Shown in pieces: positions 49,455 to 61,227 of a stretch of DNA of 64,000 nt. The notes under the pieces were generated by a model that made no database searches, had not been told where the DNA came from, and saw nothing but the letters and a program-made list of their open reading frames with translations. Numbering within the stretch: position 1 is the stretch's first letter; each line of letters starts with the position of its first letter. Source of the DNA: Condylostoma magnum (lineage: Eukaryota; Ciliophora; Heterotrichea; Heterotrichida; Condylostomatidae). The position numbers were made by a program, and so were the translations under genes. The stretch covers positions 55,629-119,628 of the forward strand of contig CAKKTI010000017.1 in assembly GCA_920105805.1 (NCBI GenBank), in the 5' to 3' direction.

Positions 49455-50093
49455 TTAAAATATACTAAAAATTTCATCACTGAATATTTCAAATTCTGTA
49501 TCAAAATCTCGCATTGGTATTGGCAACACTGTTTAGTATTTATTCATCATTTCTCACGAGCAGTCTCTAAATATTGGGCTTAAGTTTTAATATGTAGGTG
49601 TAACTGGTCTTATAATATCTCTAAATTCATCCCTAGTGATATTAGTAGATTGCATTTCAATTCTATCACATAAATTATTCAAATCTTCTATTTTTAATTT
49701 TATCTCTAAAATTTCTTACTTCTATCTAGATTTTTTCCGCATTGTAGAGTAAAAGTGATTTTTCACAGTATTATCAGTTCTTCCAGGTAGTAATTACGCT
49801 ATTTCAGCCCATTTGTTTCCTATTCTTTTTTAGGTTTTGAATATAATAGCTTCCTCTTCCTCAGTTCATGGCTTTTTAATAATATTTGGATCTAAATGAT
49901 TATGCCACCTTTCTCTGCATTGCTTTCCATTCCTTTTTGTATTTATGTATAATTGATTCAATTCATTTGAAACATTTGACCATTGTTTAGTTCCATATAA
50001 TTTTACTAGTTCTATAATGGCTTAGTCCTCCTCAGCTGACCAAGGCCTACGCTTTTAAATCCGCGGGGTTTATATGACTTTCCTCTTTGGCAT
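49455..50093 (-). CDS. R2R3-type Myb DNA-binding protein
   Basis: 212 residues. Two Myb repeats: RRPWSAEEDQAIIELVK..NGKQCRERWHNHLDP (about 17-70) and KKPWTEEEEAIIFK..PGRTDNTVKNHFYSTMRKKS (about 73-122). The first Trp of the second repeat, a core structural residue, is encoded by TGA (49868-49866, residue 76). The C-terminal third is acidic and aromatic, perhaps an activation region. It ends in three tandem TAA codons (49457-49449). A transcriptional or cell-cycle role is inferred from the family. Confidence 0.92.
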
Positions 50094-50281
50094 TAGTATT
50101 AAATTATTTAAATTTGAAAGTTATAAATGTTATGGGGATCAATTTATATAAGGGTAAATTAAGTTGTTTTTAAGTTTGCTGTGTAATCCTTTCTCAGTTA
50201 ATATACATCCAATAGTATCAGTGTAGTATTAATAGTCCTATATAAGTACTTAAATAATTATCCGATCAAATACCAATAAAA
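50094..50281. other. Divergent intergenic region
   Basis: 188 AT-rich bases between the Myb gene and the divergent basic hypothetical gene. No feature recognised. Confidence 0.35.
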
Positions 50282-51016
50282 ATGAAGTAAGCAACTCAAA
50301 ATGATTTCTCTATAAGATAGCAGCTTTTTATCTATAAATAAGATTAAACTAATAGACTGAAACAAATTATCATGAAAAAATCACTTAATAATGTAAACTT
50401 AATATTGTTAAAAACACTTCTCAAAATATTTATTCAATGGCATTATTAATCTAAGCTAAACATAATAACCCAGAAGTACAATAAAATGAGATAAATTGCT
50501 ATAAGGCTTTAGAAGTATAAAAAATGTATACGTAAGCATAGCTCGAATAAGTAAATAAAGGTTAAAATACACTCCGTTAAATCTTATGCTAATTTTTCAG
50601 ACAAATCTCACAAAAACTGAAGAATTAAGTCAAATAATGATGAAAAAGAAACATTGTAATAAAATTCATTAATAGAATCCAGAAATATAATCGATGATAC
50701 AGTTAACGTAAACGCTTCATAGATTTTGCAGAGTTAAACTATGGAATCACATAAATGATCCTTATTTGATAAACTTTAAGCTTAATTAAAGTCAAAAGCT
50801 GAAGATACAAAATTATAACCTAAAATAGGATCAAGGCTTTTTACAAGAGTTTATGAAAGAGAATAGAAAAAATGCATAAATAAAGAGTTTATTCAACCAA
50901 ATATTCCTAAGTCTGCAGTAATCAGCAGTACTAAAAACTTTCAATTATCTGACCAAAACTTGTAAAGCAGCTTAAGAGATGTAATAACAAGCTAATATTG
51001 TCCTAATAATTTATAA
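50282..51016 (+). CDS. Basic Lys-rich protein, hypothetical
   Basis: About 244 residues from ATG 50282 to a TAA-TAA pair at 51014-51019; an earlier TAA at 50993 could also be the end. It is Lys/Asn/Gln-rich, with a helical basic stretch (IAIRLQKYKKCIRKHSS) faintly like an IQ motif, and a C-terminal Ser-rich region. Codon use is typical coding (for example SRLFTRVYEREQKK and QPNIPKSAVISSTKNF). I recognise no domain. Confidence 0.5.
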
Positions 51017-51054
51017 TAATTACATCTTAATATAAGGCAACATTAGTAATTTTA

Positions 51055-52386
51055 TTATTTAATTTCACTTGTTATTTTTCTTCTCCTTTTCCGATCCCTT
51101 ATAAGCCTGGGATTAAGATCCTCACTTGAATTATCCGATTATTCACTTCTTCTTTTCCTTATACTGTTTAAATCTTCGTTTGCATCTTCAATCTCAGAAA
51201 CTGTTTTGGTAGGAGATTAAACCAAGTTCCTTTGTGTTTATTATTTATCTTCTTCTTTTTCCGGTTAAGGCTCACTTTAATCTAATAAAGATTTAATCAT
51301 GTTTCTTGCGTACTAAATCCTACTAAACATAAAAGTAAGTCTTATTAGGAAATACAGCAAGATTAGTGCAAGAATACAATAGTCTAGTATATCGCCGATA
51401 TCTTCGAAAACTTGTATCAATAAAATAGCACTAATTAATAGTTGAATAGATTTTACAAATATTTCCTCAATGCTTCTACTTAAGCTAGAATAAGGTAATA
51501 TTACTATATGGTAAGCTGTCATTAAAATAGTTATTATAAGAACTGCAACTATTTAAGTTTCTTACCATTCTCCTAATTGTATAACTGAAATGCCTAGACA
51601 TATCAGCTCAAATTGTTATATGTGTAAATGAAATTCTCTCAATTAGTCTTTATATTCTCTGTACTCCGATCCAAATAGCTTCAATACTCTTTTGCTTTGC
51701 AAATTTCCTCTATGCTTGACTCTTAAATACAGTAGTTTGGCTAAAGGTTATAATATACAGAAAATAAGTATATATGCTATAGCAACACCTGAATTTCAAT
51801 CAAATGTTTTTCCTTCCTATAAAATTTACTCTTCATATATAAAACTTAGTATAAGTCTAGCATAATAAGCCTAAAGAAACTTAAAAAATGCCCCGAATTC
51901 CAAAGAATTTAGAATAATACTTTCTTGTTTTCTCTTCAATGCAATTACTTTGAATATGGTATACATAACTAATCAAATAGTAAAAAATACTAACAATGTA
52001 AACGTATTGTAGAAAAAAGAGTTTGATCAAAGTGAATTTCCTCCAAAATAATCCAAATCTATATCATAATCCTCTTCCTCTGCCAATGCTTTAGACCATG
52101 AGTCAAAATAATCAATAAGGATTCAATTATCCTAAGCAGTCAGTACCTTTTTAGCATTATCACTCATACTTGTATTAGTATACCCTAGAATAGTTATAAT
52201 CTATAAAGATATGAAGTTCTTAATAGAGCAATCTACTAATAATTGCATCACACTTATTAGCTTAGGAACTTTTATAATCAACATAAAAATAGCGAATCCT
52301 GCGTATATAAAAACAATCAATAGGCCTAGAACTTATAAAACTTATTGAATAATATCATAATCTAGATCTTCTAATCTTCTATTCAT
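51055..52386 (-). CDS. Multi-pass membrane protein, hypothetical
   Basis: 443 residues with about seven hydrophobic segments, including VLGLLIVFIYAGFAIFMLII near the start, a central loop rich in Asp/Glu (AEEEDYDIDLDYFGG) between TM segments, and a pair of helices around 320-375. The C-terminal 70 residues are highly charged with Arg/Lys clusters (IRKRRSEQSD, LIRDRKRRKI). The layout recalls a channel-like C-terminal half, but I see no filter or known signature. TGA codes Trp at several places. It ends in TAATAA (51057-51052). The start is 13 bp from the divergent CFAP97-like gene. Confidence 0.65.
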
Positions 52387-52399
52387 TAAAATTATTAAA
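52387..52399. promoter_or_regulatory. 13-bp spacer between divergent start codons
   Basis: A 13-base A/T-only spacer separates the starts of the membrane protein (52386, minus) and the CFAP97-like protein (52400, plus). It is another shared minimal promoter interval. Confidence 0.4.
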
Positions 52400-53107
52400 A
52401 TGTTAGGAAAAACATATACACATTCTAACCTAATTGAACTCAGAGCAAGACTAAAAGCACATAGATAACATTTACAGAAATTAAAGGAAATACAATAATA
52501 AAGAAACTATAAAAGTTAAAGAATAATCAAGTAGAAAAAGCCAGCTTCGTACTAATAAATGCTAAGAATGGGAAGTATAATAAATGAAAACTGTTCTTTA
52601 TTAACTAGGATATCAGAAATTTCTCATAGAAAAAGCCATGAGTGCCCTTCATACAAACCTTCAATGAAAACTTTAAATTTACAGCAAAGAAAGGAACAAC
52701 AGTAAAAAATTACCTAACATAATAGAATACTAGCAAAAGTTTTAACCAAATTAGGACCAAATTTAAAAAGAAAGGAATGAAAGAAAAACTTTCTACAAGC
52801 GTAGTAATATAAAAAATTAATATCAAAATAAGTAGTTATATAAAGAGAAAAGCGCTACTAATCCCAATTCAGCTTACCAAAAAGAATAATTAACGATGCA
52901 CTTACTCAAGCCAGAAGCAAAAGTGTAACAAAAGAAGGTAGGCCTTAAATTCCCCAAAAAGCCAAGCAACCAATATAAAAACAAGTCTTAAAACCTTAAG
53001 AAAAGTAAAACTTCAAAAAAGATCTGAAACTGCAATCATTAAACAGTGATTATTCCTACGACGATGACTTTGAATCTGATGCTTCAAATTCAACAGAGCA
53101 CATGTAA
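52400..53107 (+). CDS. CFAP97/Hemingway-like ciliary protein
   Basis: 235 residues. The central part NENCSLLTRISEISHRKS, then TLNLQQRKEQQQKITQHNRILAKVLTKLGP, fits the Hemingway (KIAA1430/CFAP97) domain: a conserved N-x-x-L-x-x-[KR]-I pair spaced by a Leu-Asn-x-x-x-Arg-Lys segment. The rest is basic and Gln-rich with an acidic Ser-rich end (SYDDDFESDASNS). The family is needed for motile cilia in animals. The stop is TAA 53105-53107, 19 bp before the acyl-CoA oxidase ATG. Assigned from motif memory. Confidence 0.6.
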
Positions 53108-53126
53108 TTTTTTAATCTTATATAAA

Positions 53127-55145
53127 ATGTCACAAAGACTCAATCTCATAGAACGTCACTTATAAGAGCGAGGTGAGTGGATACATGACAACTCTCTCAA
53201 TGAATACAGACAACGTGGATTAAACTTCAACTAAATGATGATCCGCACTGAACTGTACAGCCAGGCTCCCGATTTCTTTGAGTAAATTATGTCCACTATT
53301 GATGAATCGTCTCTTTTTGATCTCTAAAAGGAAATAGAAATTCCACGAAGTGAGCATTAAGGCTTAGTAATACAACAACTAATGGAAGTATACGGAAAGC
53401 ATAAGTTTAACATAGATGACGATTTGCAGTATCCTTATAGAAAAATTATGTTTATGCGGGCGTTACAGTCCTACAGCTTTTAAACCTTCCTAAGATTCAA
53501 CCCTAATTTTGTATTATTCGCAGATTCACTGATTTTCCTAGGCACTGAGAAGCACAGACGTATTGTATAAGATTGCTATGATTTTAATATAGTTGGGTCT
53601 TTTGTGATGACGGAGCTAGGCCATGGCAGTAATATACAAAAACTAGAGACTACAGCAGAGTACGACCACAATACACGAACCTTTGTATTTAACTCACCTA
53701 CACAAACATCAGTGAAGGCCTGGAACGGAGGCCTTGGGCGCACTTCGGACTGGGCGTTAGTATATGCTAGGCTGATAGTGCAAAGATAAGACAAAGGCGT
53801 AGTTCCATTTGCTGTTTAAATCAGAGATAAACAGACCCATTCAGTTTTGGAAGGTTTGACTATTGGTGACCTAGGTCCTAAGATAGGTTATGAAGGAGTA
53901 GATAATGGGTATATGGCTTTTAATGGTTTCAGGGCACCTTACGACAGTTTGCTGGATAAGTACGTGCAGATAGATGCAGATGGTAACTTTTAGACTAATA
54001 TACAGGATCCTAGTAAGAGGTTTGGTGTTAATTTTGCTTGTATGATACGAGGAAGAGTTATTATATTCTGGCAAGCCTTTACTGCTATGGCTAAGTCACT
54101 AACAATTGCTATAAGATATGCAGCGGCTAGGAAGTAGTTTTCCATGAACATGTAAGAGGAAAACCCAATACTAGATTTTCCATTACACAGATACAGATTA
54201 ATGCCACATTTAGCCAAGGCGTTTGCTACAGCGTTTATTGTTAAGAAGGTGGAGCATATGGGGTTAGTTGCTTTTGGGTAATTGCAAACTACACCGCTTA
54301 ATAGTGAAGGTGTTGAGTTTCATAACGTATCTTCGATGTTAAAGCTAGTTCTGACCAATTATAGTTTTGAGGCAACTAACGTATGCAGGGCTGCTTGCGG
54401 GGGGCTAGGGTACTCTGAGTATAATTTGTTGGAACGTATAAGAGCTGAGGCTGACATGAATTTAACTTGGGAGGGAGATAATGATGTGTTTTTCCAATAA
54501 GGAGCAGGTTACTTACTAAAACAGTTTGATAGAGTATAAAGTGGCTAATAAGTGGAGAGTTAACTATGTAACATGATCTCAGCTTAATTAGACTACTCTC
54601 CCTTAAATTTCAAGGTGATAGAAGAGCTAACTGATACAAACCTTATTAGTATTCTAGCTTTAAGACTCAATACATCTCTGATAAAATCCAAAGAACGTCT
54701 ATTAACCAACAGTACAAATGACTCCATGGTGTTTTACTTAAAAGACGTAGCTATTGCATTCTCAGAATTAACAATAGCTCGTGAGTTCTTAAACCAAATA
54801 CAGCGCGTATAAGACCCTCCAACTCAGTAAATCCTAAGAGAACTGTTCAGACTATATGCACTAAACTGCTTTGAAAGGAACCTAGGAATGTTTGCAGATA
54901 AGATGAATATAGCTCAATAACGATTAGTAAGAACTGACATACTAAGACTGTGCAATGTGATCGGGAATAATAGTGTTAAACTCACTGACTGCTTTGGGTT
55001 TAATGACAAGGCTATAGGAGCTCCTATTGGCTAAAGTGACGGCCAGATTTACCGCAATTTCTTAGAAAGGATTCAAAATGCCCCAAATGCTTTTACTAAA
55101 GCTGAGTGGTTTGGAAGGTTTAAAGCGTTTAGAGATAGAAATTAG
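53127..55145 (+). CDS. Acyl-CoA oxidase
   Basis: Flavoenzyme of peroxisomal fatty-acid beta-oxidation that forms trans-2-enoyl-CoA and H2O2. 672 residues, normal for the family. FAD-binding middle: FVMTELGHGSNIQKLETTA and KAWNGGLGRTSDWALVYARL. Later come PYDSLLDKY, ACGGLGYSEYNLLERIRAEAD and NLTWEGDNDVFFQ with the catalytic Glu region. The C-terminus (GRFKAFRDRN) lacks an obvious SKL-type peroxisomal signal. The stop is TAG 55143-55145: no in-frame TGA follows for at least 350 bases, so TAG must terminate here. The stop is four bases from the stop of convergent MED10. Confidence 0.94.
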
Positions 55146-55149
55146 TTTT

Positions 55150-55506
55150 CTAATTAAAATTCCTGCCAATTTCACTTTCAAAGGTTTTTAATGACTCTGC
55201 CTTACATCGCGTTTCTTTTACTTCTCGTTCTAATTCTTCCTTAATCGATCTATTATACTCGTCTGTTCTTTCTCCCTTGCTCACTAAAGTCAGCAAGTCA
55301 TGTGGAATTTCTAGCTGGGCTATATGTGGTTGTAGTGTATCTGATTTTTTTGTTATTGTGTCTAGAGTATCAGTGTATTGATCTATAAGAGATATTAACG
55401 ATTAGCTAGAATCCGCTTCTATTCCTCTTACATGCGATTTTATATGCTGTACTTAGTCCATTGCCTAGTTTATGCTATCTACCAGATCTCTTAGTGAAGT
55501 TTCCAT
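55150..55506 (-). CDS. MED10: Mediator subunit 10 (MED10)
   Basis: 118-residue middle-module subunit of Mediator, bridging activators and RNA polymerase II. It has two helical parts: an N-terminal heptad-rich helix (SLISLIDQYTDTLDTITKK) and the diagnostic IPHDLLTLVSKGERTDEYN, equivalent to IPIDVLxYIDxGRNPDxYT, followed by CKAESLKTFESEIG. Size and order match MED10. The stop is TAG 55152-55150. It follows the hypothetical gene on the same strand with a 20-bp gap. Confidence 0.72.
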
Positions 55507-55526
55507 TTTTTAGTTTAAAAGTACCA

Positions 55527-56144
55527 TTATATGTAAAATAAACTGCCTAAAACACCGATTTCTTCCATTGTAGTACGTATAAAGTTATACTAGGGTTTTG
55601 GTATATTGCCAAAAGTTGGCATGTATTGTTCAGAATCCATAAGGGCTTTAAGCTCGTATAAAATGGATTCTTGCTGTAATCATTTACTCTCATTTACTCT
55701 TGTTATTGGACTTGGGGTTCTGTTATGATGTATAGGAATTTCTAAATCTTAGTATTCATTACAATCAGAGCTTAGTAAATATTCCTCACTAAGCATCCTT
55801 TCCTACAAAATCGCAATAAGCTGCCTTAAATTAGCAGTTTGTTAATTCTTTCAAGTCAATTTTTATACAAATTTTCTGATAAGTTTGTCTTAGACTTAAC
55901 ACAGCAATCTTAGTTCATGCAACTCCTCTTTATAGTACTCCACATCACTTTCCTATACTTCAAATTTAGGAGTTAATTGGAATCGTTTGTAATCAATTGA
56001 GTTATTGGATGAGTGAGTAGAAGCTCTACTTATAGTCTGATACCTTGAAGTCATAAACTAGCATTCACTGCCAGTTGGAGACGTAGGTTATTGCTTTTTC
56101 TATATCATCTCACTTTAAACTTGTGTTGCTAGATCTTAACTCAT
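55527..56144 (-). CDS. Hypothetical protein, partly helical (205 aa)
   Basis: 205 residues. A polar, Ser/Thr-rich N-terminus (about 1-65) is followed by a helical, coiled-coil-prone region (VEYYKEELHELRLLCQVQDKLI). The C-terminal segment is more globular (ESILYELKALMDSEQYMPTF, FIRTTMEEIGVL). TGA codes Trp in KLTWKN and SKWLQQ. The stop is TAA 55529-55527. It lies between AGC kinase and MED10 genes with gaps of about 20 bp on each side. No family recognised. Confidence 0.6.
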
Positions 56145-56167
56145 TTTATTAAACTTTAACGTTATTT

Positions 56168-57289
<1,122 letters not shown>

Positions 57290-57671
57290 TTTTATTATGA
57301 GATTGTTTTCAAAACCTATGGTTCTAGTGCTAAGTAGGTAAGACAATTAATCAGTACTTTATATTGTTTATGAGAATTTAATTAATATGAGAAGTTTAGT
57401 AATTGTAGTACTGGAAATAAAATAAGTGATAAGTTTATGGATATTGATTGATTGTTTTAGTTAATAGTAAATTAGTAGATAATTAAAATGTAAACAACTC
57501 CTAATACTATGTGGTAGAATAAATCGTGTATTTATACACTAAAGTTAATAGTTAAAAATTTCCTAATAAATAACCCCCCAACATCCTAAAAACAGCATAA
57601 AATCTAATAATTCCTATATAACACTCTCAAACTCCATATCTGTATTAACATCAAATATGATAGTGAACTAA
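57290..57671. other. Divergent intergenic region
   Basis: 382 AT-rich bases. A plus-strand ATG at 57488 opens a long frame under the reassigned code, but its first part reads as AT-rich filler. I consider this non-coding. Confidence 0.4.
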
Positions 57672-58046
57672 ATGAAATCATATAAGTCCAATTAAAGCAG
57701 TTAAACAAGCCTTCAAGCTCCTCGCCCAATCAGAAATAACCTTCCTACTCTCAGAACAATAAAGCCGAACCCATTTTTCGTGAAATCAGATACAATAAAG
57801 TAGTCATTAGAGCACATCCAGGCTAAAGAAGAACTAAGCTCAATTCTAACTCTCCCTAAGATAGAAAGATAAAGTAATTCTAGAGGATATTTCTAAAGAG
57901 CAGCAAAGAAAACTCCCTCACCGTTGTGAAATCGAAATCCTCCAAGTAGACAATAGTTTAACCCGATAGTTAAGGATTGTAAATTCAAGGAAATTGATCT
58001 TTTATCTGATGTTTCTACTAATGATTCGGAAGAACAGTCTTTTTAG
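57672..58046 (+). CDS. Small basic Ser/Pro-rich protein, hypothetical (124 aa)
   Basis: 124 residues from ATG 57672 to TAG 58044-58046. The N-terminal half is basic and rich in Ser, Gln and Pro (SLQAPRPIRNNLPTLRTIKP). The C-terminus is acidic (FKEIDLLSDVSTNDSEEQSF). This frame stays protein-like throughout, unlike the other two, in which good segments alternate. No known domain. Confidence 0.5.
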
Positions 58047-58386
58047 TGTAAATATTATATGATATAGTAATTAAAAGAGATTTAATATTTTTGTCTGTTA
58101 AGGTTGATTGATATAAGAGGGGGTAGAAGGGTATATTAAAGCGGCGTTTTGTTTTAAGATGGGTTGTGCGAGGAACTTTAATTAGAAAATAGCTTTAAAG
58201 TTAATATATATAGATTAATTATTTCTGGTGGTAGAATAAAGTATGTAATGCTTTGTTTCACCTTTACATTAAATATACTTATTGTTGGGCTTTTAGTAAT
58301 AGTAAATTGAGAAGTTTAACTATGAATAAGATCAATATAATGTATTTATTATATTTAAAAATTGCTACTTTTGTTTAATTATTTTA

Positions 58387-58563
58387 TTAAGATATGGTTC
58401 GAACTTTTTCAAAAGACTCCCTTGATATCCAGTTTTCTACACTTGTCTTCATATCTCCTAACTCTAATTTCACCGTTTTTTCATGTTTTGATGCTTTAAG
58501 TTGGCGTGATAACACTTCTTCCTCCAATTTTTAAAGTATCCTTTGTTTAATTAATAATATCAT
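58387..58563 (-). CDS. Possible small coiled-coil ORF (58 aa)
   Basis: 58 residues rich in Glu, Lys and Leu (LQKLEEEVLSRQLKASKHEK, then SVENWISRESFEKV), ending in a TAATAA pair at 58389-58384. Codons starting with G are frequent, supporting real coding. Coding-like sequence continues upstream to about 58,700 in other frames, so this may be the last exon or the remnant of a longer, disrupted gene. Confidence 0.35.
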
Positions 58564-58885
58564 ATTATGCAGGTAATACGATTGAGTTGTTTAAAGCCGC
58601 ACATAGATGTGTATTTTAAAACTTATATAATACTTGCTTACTGTCTGAATTTTATAATTCCCGGAGTTGGGCCTTACATAACTCTATTATCATCAGTACA
58701 TATAAAGATAACAATGAGTATATCCTGAGGATGTATTTATCTTTAAAATTTTGATAAAACATTATATTAGCTTCTTTTAATTACAATAGATGGGAAAGCT
58801 AGCATAATTCTATAGTGTATATAACTTCATACTATTCAAAGCTAAATATCAATAACTTTAGAATTCTGTGTTTACCTATATAAAA
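58564..58885. other. Intergenic, with possible disrupted coding sequence
   Basis: The minus strand at about 58,570-58,700 reads like protein in a frame different from the small ORF downstream (CKAQLRELQNSDSKQVLYKF). I cannot decide between a decayed gene and chance. The remainder is AT-rich. Confidence 0.3.
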
Positions 58886-60073
58886 ATGGAAAACTGTATT
58901 GGGCCAATCGTCAGCAACCTAGTTTCTGGAATCAATTTCTAATAATTCTACCAAGCAAATCAGCAGAGATGATCTAATCTAAGCGAAGTTCAAAGCATGC
59001 TAAAGGGTCAGCTCTTAATTTAAGACAACTTTGTAGCTCTATAGAAGAATTTAGAAAAAGACTATCCAAGCACCAAACTTAGAAAAACCTTTACAATTTT
59101 CCAACTGTTAAAAATACCTTGCTAACTTAAGATAGACACCTTTATTTATGACTCTATCCGCAATTATGAGATTAAAACCGAATATCTGAAATATTTAGAT
59201 GCCTTGGTTAATTCAAGTAAACAAGTCAAATAAGTAATATAAAGAGGAAATCCTGATGATATGATGGGAATAAGGCTTAAACCCTTTGGAGAGATATTAT
59301 AGTAGCTTCTTTTTGTCAGAACAGATCGAAAAGAACAAGTTAATAGAATTTTAGAATGAATTATGAAATATTATAAAACTAATTCAATGAGAGCTGGAGA
59401 ATAAATCAGATAATAAGTAAGACAGCTAGAATTAGTCTAATAGCAAAAGTGAGATGAAGGAATAATTGGTCAACATGATGGAAATGTATAATCAGTTTGC
59501 ATTTCAAGAAGTGGATAACTCATAATATCAGGTGGATAGGATAATAAAGTGAAACTATGGGACTTATCCAACCCATCCAAAAACAGAATAATTGGTCAGC
59601 ATGATTATTGGGTATAATCAGTTTGTATTTCAAGAAGTGAATAACTCATAATATCAGGTGGAATAGATCATCAAGTAAGAGTATGGGACTTATTCAACTC
59701 ATGCAATAACAGAATTATTGGCCAACACGATAGCTTTATAGAATCAGTTTGCATTTCAAGAAGTGAATAACTAGTAGTATCTGGTGGATGAGATTGTACA
59801 GTAAGACTATGGGACTTATAAAACCCATCCAGAAATAGAATCATTGGCCAACATGATTCTGATGTATAATCAGTTTGCATTTCAAGAAGTGAATAAATTA
59901 TAATATCAGGTGCAGAAGATAATAAAATAAGAATATGGTACTTATTGAACCCATTCAAAGACAGAATCATTGGGTAATATAATATAAATATAAGATCAGT
60001 TTGCATTTCAAGAAGTGAATAACTAGTAGTATCTGGTGGAAATGATTGTACAGTCAGACTATGGAGAATTTAG
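58886..60073 (+). CDS. WD40-repeat protein with near-identical repeats
   Basis: 395 residues. The N-terminal 190 residues are helical (SKQVKQVIQRGNPDDMMGIR, LEWIMKYYKTNS), followed by five WD repeats of exactly 42 residues with core QSVCISRSEQLIISGG, then VRLWDL and NRIIGQHD. The repeats are so alike at the DNA level (126-bp period) that recent duplication or gene conversion is likely. WD Trp codons are mostly TGG; TGA is used once at SGGWDC. Only five blades are seen, where six to eight usually close a propeller, so it may pair with another chain. The stop is TAG 60071-60073. No orthologue recognised. Confidence 0.75.
59461..60070 (+). repeat. Tandem 126-bp WD40-coding repeats, five units
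   Basis: The phrase ATCAGTTTGCATTTCAAGAA (or one change from it) starts at 59491, 59617, 59743, 59869 and 59995, a strict 126-bp spacing. Units differ by few bases outside variable codons, far less than typical WD40 repeats. Confidence 0.8.
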
Positions 60074-61227
60074 TTATATAATTTTTGTATTCTAATATTT
60101 ACTAATTTAATACATTGCATACTTTAAGTTACTTGAATAACTTCTATATTTGATAAATGCTAATTTTATAAGGAGAGTAAGTATTCTTTAACTACTCTTT
60201 TTCATTTAATTCTTAATGAAAGTTTATTATAAGTAGAATTACAAACTTAATACAACTCTTAATTATTATAGCCTATTGTTTATAAATACTTATAATTATG
60301 TTAATATAAAATTATAATCAAGTTTTAACAATCGATTAAAAGTGCATTGAATTACTAGGGGAATCCTTACCCAATAATACATATATAATAAATTAGTTCA
60401 CAATAGTAAATAGATATTAACTTTTGATTCATTTTAGCCCCCTTTCAGCTCTCTAGTAATTTTATCAATTTATACGATCTTTCTTTTAATAAATCAAATT
60501 AATAGTAGATTCCTACAACCTTTTAATTTCTTACAAATGCTTAAAATGCAGTATCCTCAATTACTAGGATAAATTTAGTAGTTTCATTTAACTTTCTAAT
60601 AGTTCTATAAGAAGCAAGAGGATGAAGGCTTTAAAATGATTATTTATGCATAGATATCTATAGTATATACTATTTTTTATCTATTTTCTTTAAGATGGAT
60701 TCCTATCTCTTCAAATTAACTAGTTTTCTCCATAGATTAGTGCGTTATTGGACATTTTTTGGATGCATAGCCTAGTATATGTAATTGAGTCTTGAAAATT
60801 AATTTTTCCTGTTAAGAAATCTACAAAGCCTGCAGAAACAATAGTTCTCTAATATAAATTCGCTCACTGTAATCAGTTTAAGAATATTATAAAATCTAGG
60901 GATTATTTTAAGAAGATATTTAGAGCCTTCCCTACAATTTGATTGTCTCATAAAATTTCAGTGGTAGTATAAGCATTGCAAGAGCTGAATAGTGCTTTGC
61001 TTAGTATAATATAGATTCCTTTTAAGCTAACTATTAATGAGAGCTTTAAAATTACTTTGGCAAGTGCCAGTTTTATTTAGGGTTATTAGAAGTTCAACAA
61101 AACCTCATATCTTTACTAGCTTAAAAATTGATATTATGAAAATCTAGATATATTTACAATACATACAGCTATACGCCATTTTTTATAATTATCATAAGTG
61201 CTTATCAATTTAATCTATATAAAATAA
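60074..61227. other. Long intergenic region with a possible minus-strand gene remnant
   Basis: 1.15 kb between the two WD40 genes. The outer parts are AT-rich. On the minus strand at about 60,600-61,020 one frame reads like protein (ALAMLILPLKFYETIKLQGR, ELLFLQAL, FEEIGIHLKENRQK), but I find no clear start, end or family, and AT-rich codons and in-frame TGA increase toward 60,560. It may be a decayed or undetected gene. Confidence 0.3.

Noticed and set aside
57488-57961. Plus-strand frame from ATG 57488
   Set aside because: Its first part is AT-rich filler, and the frame from ATG 57672 is protein-like to the stop without needing a shift; an apparent 13-bp slip between ATAGTT repeats was dropped for the same reason.
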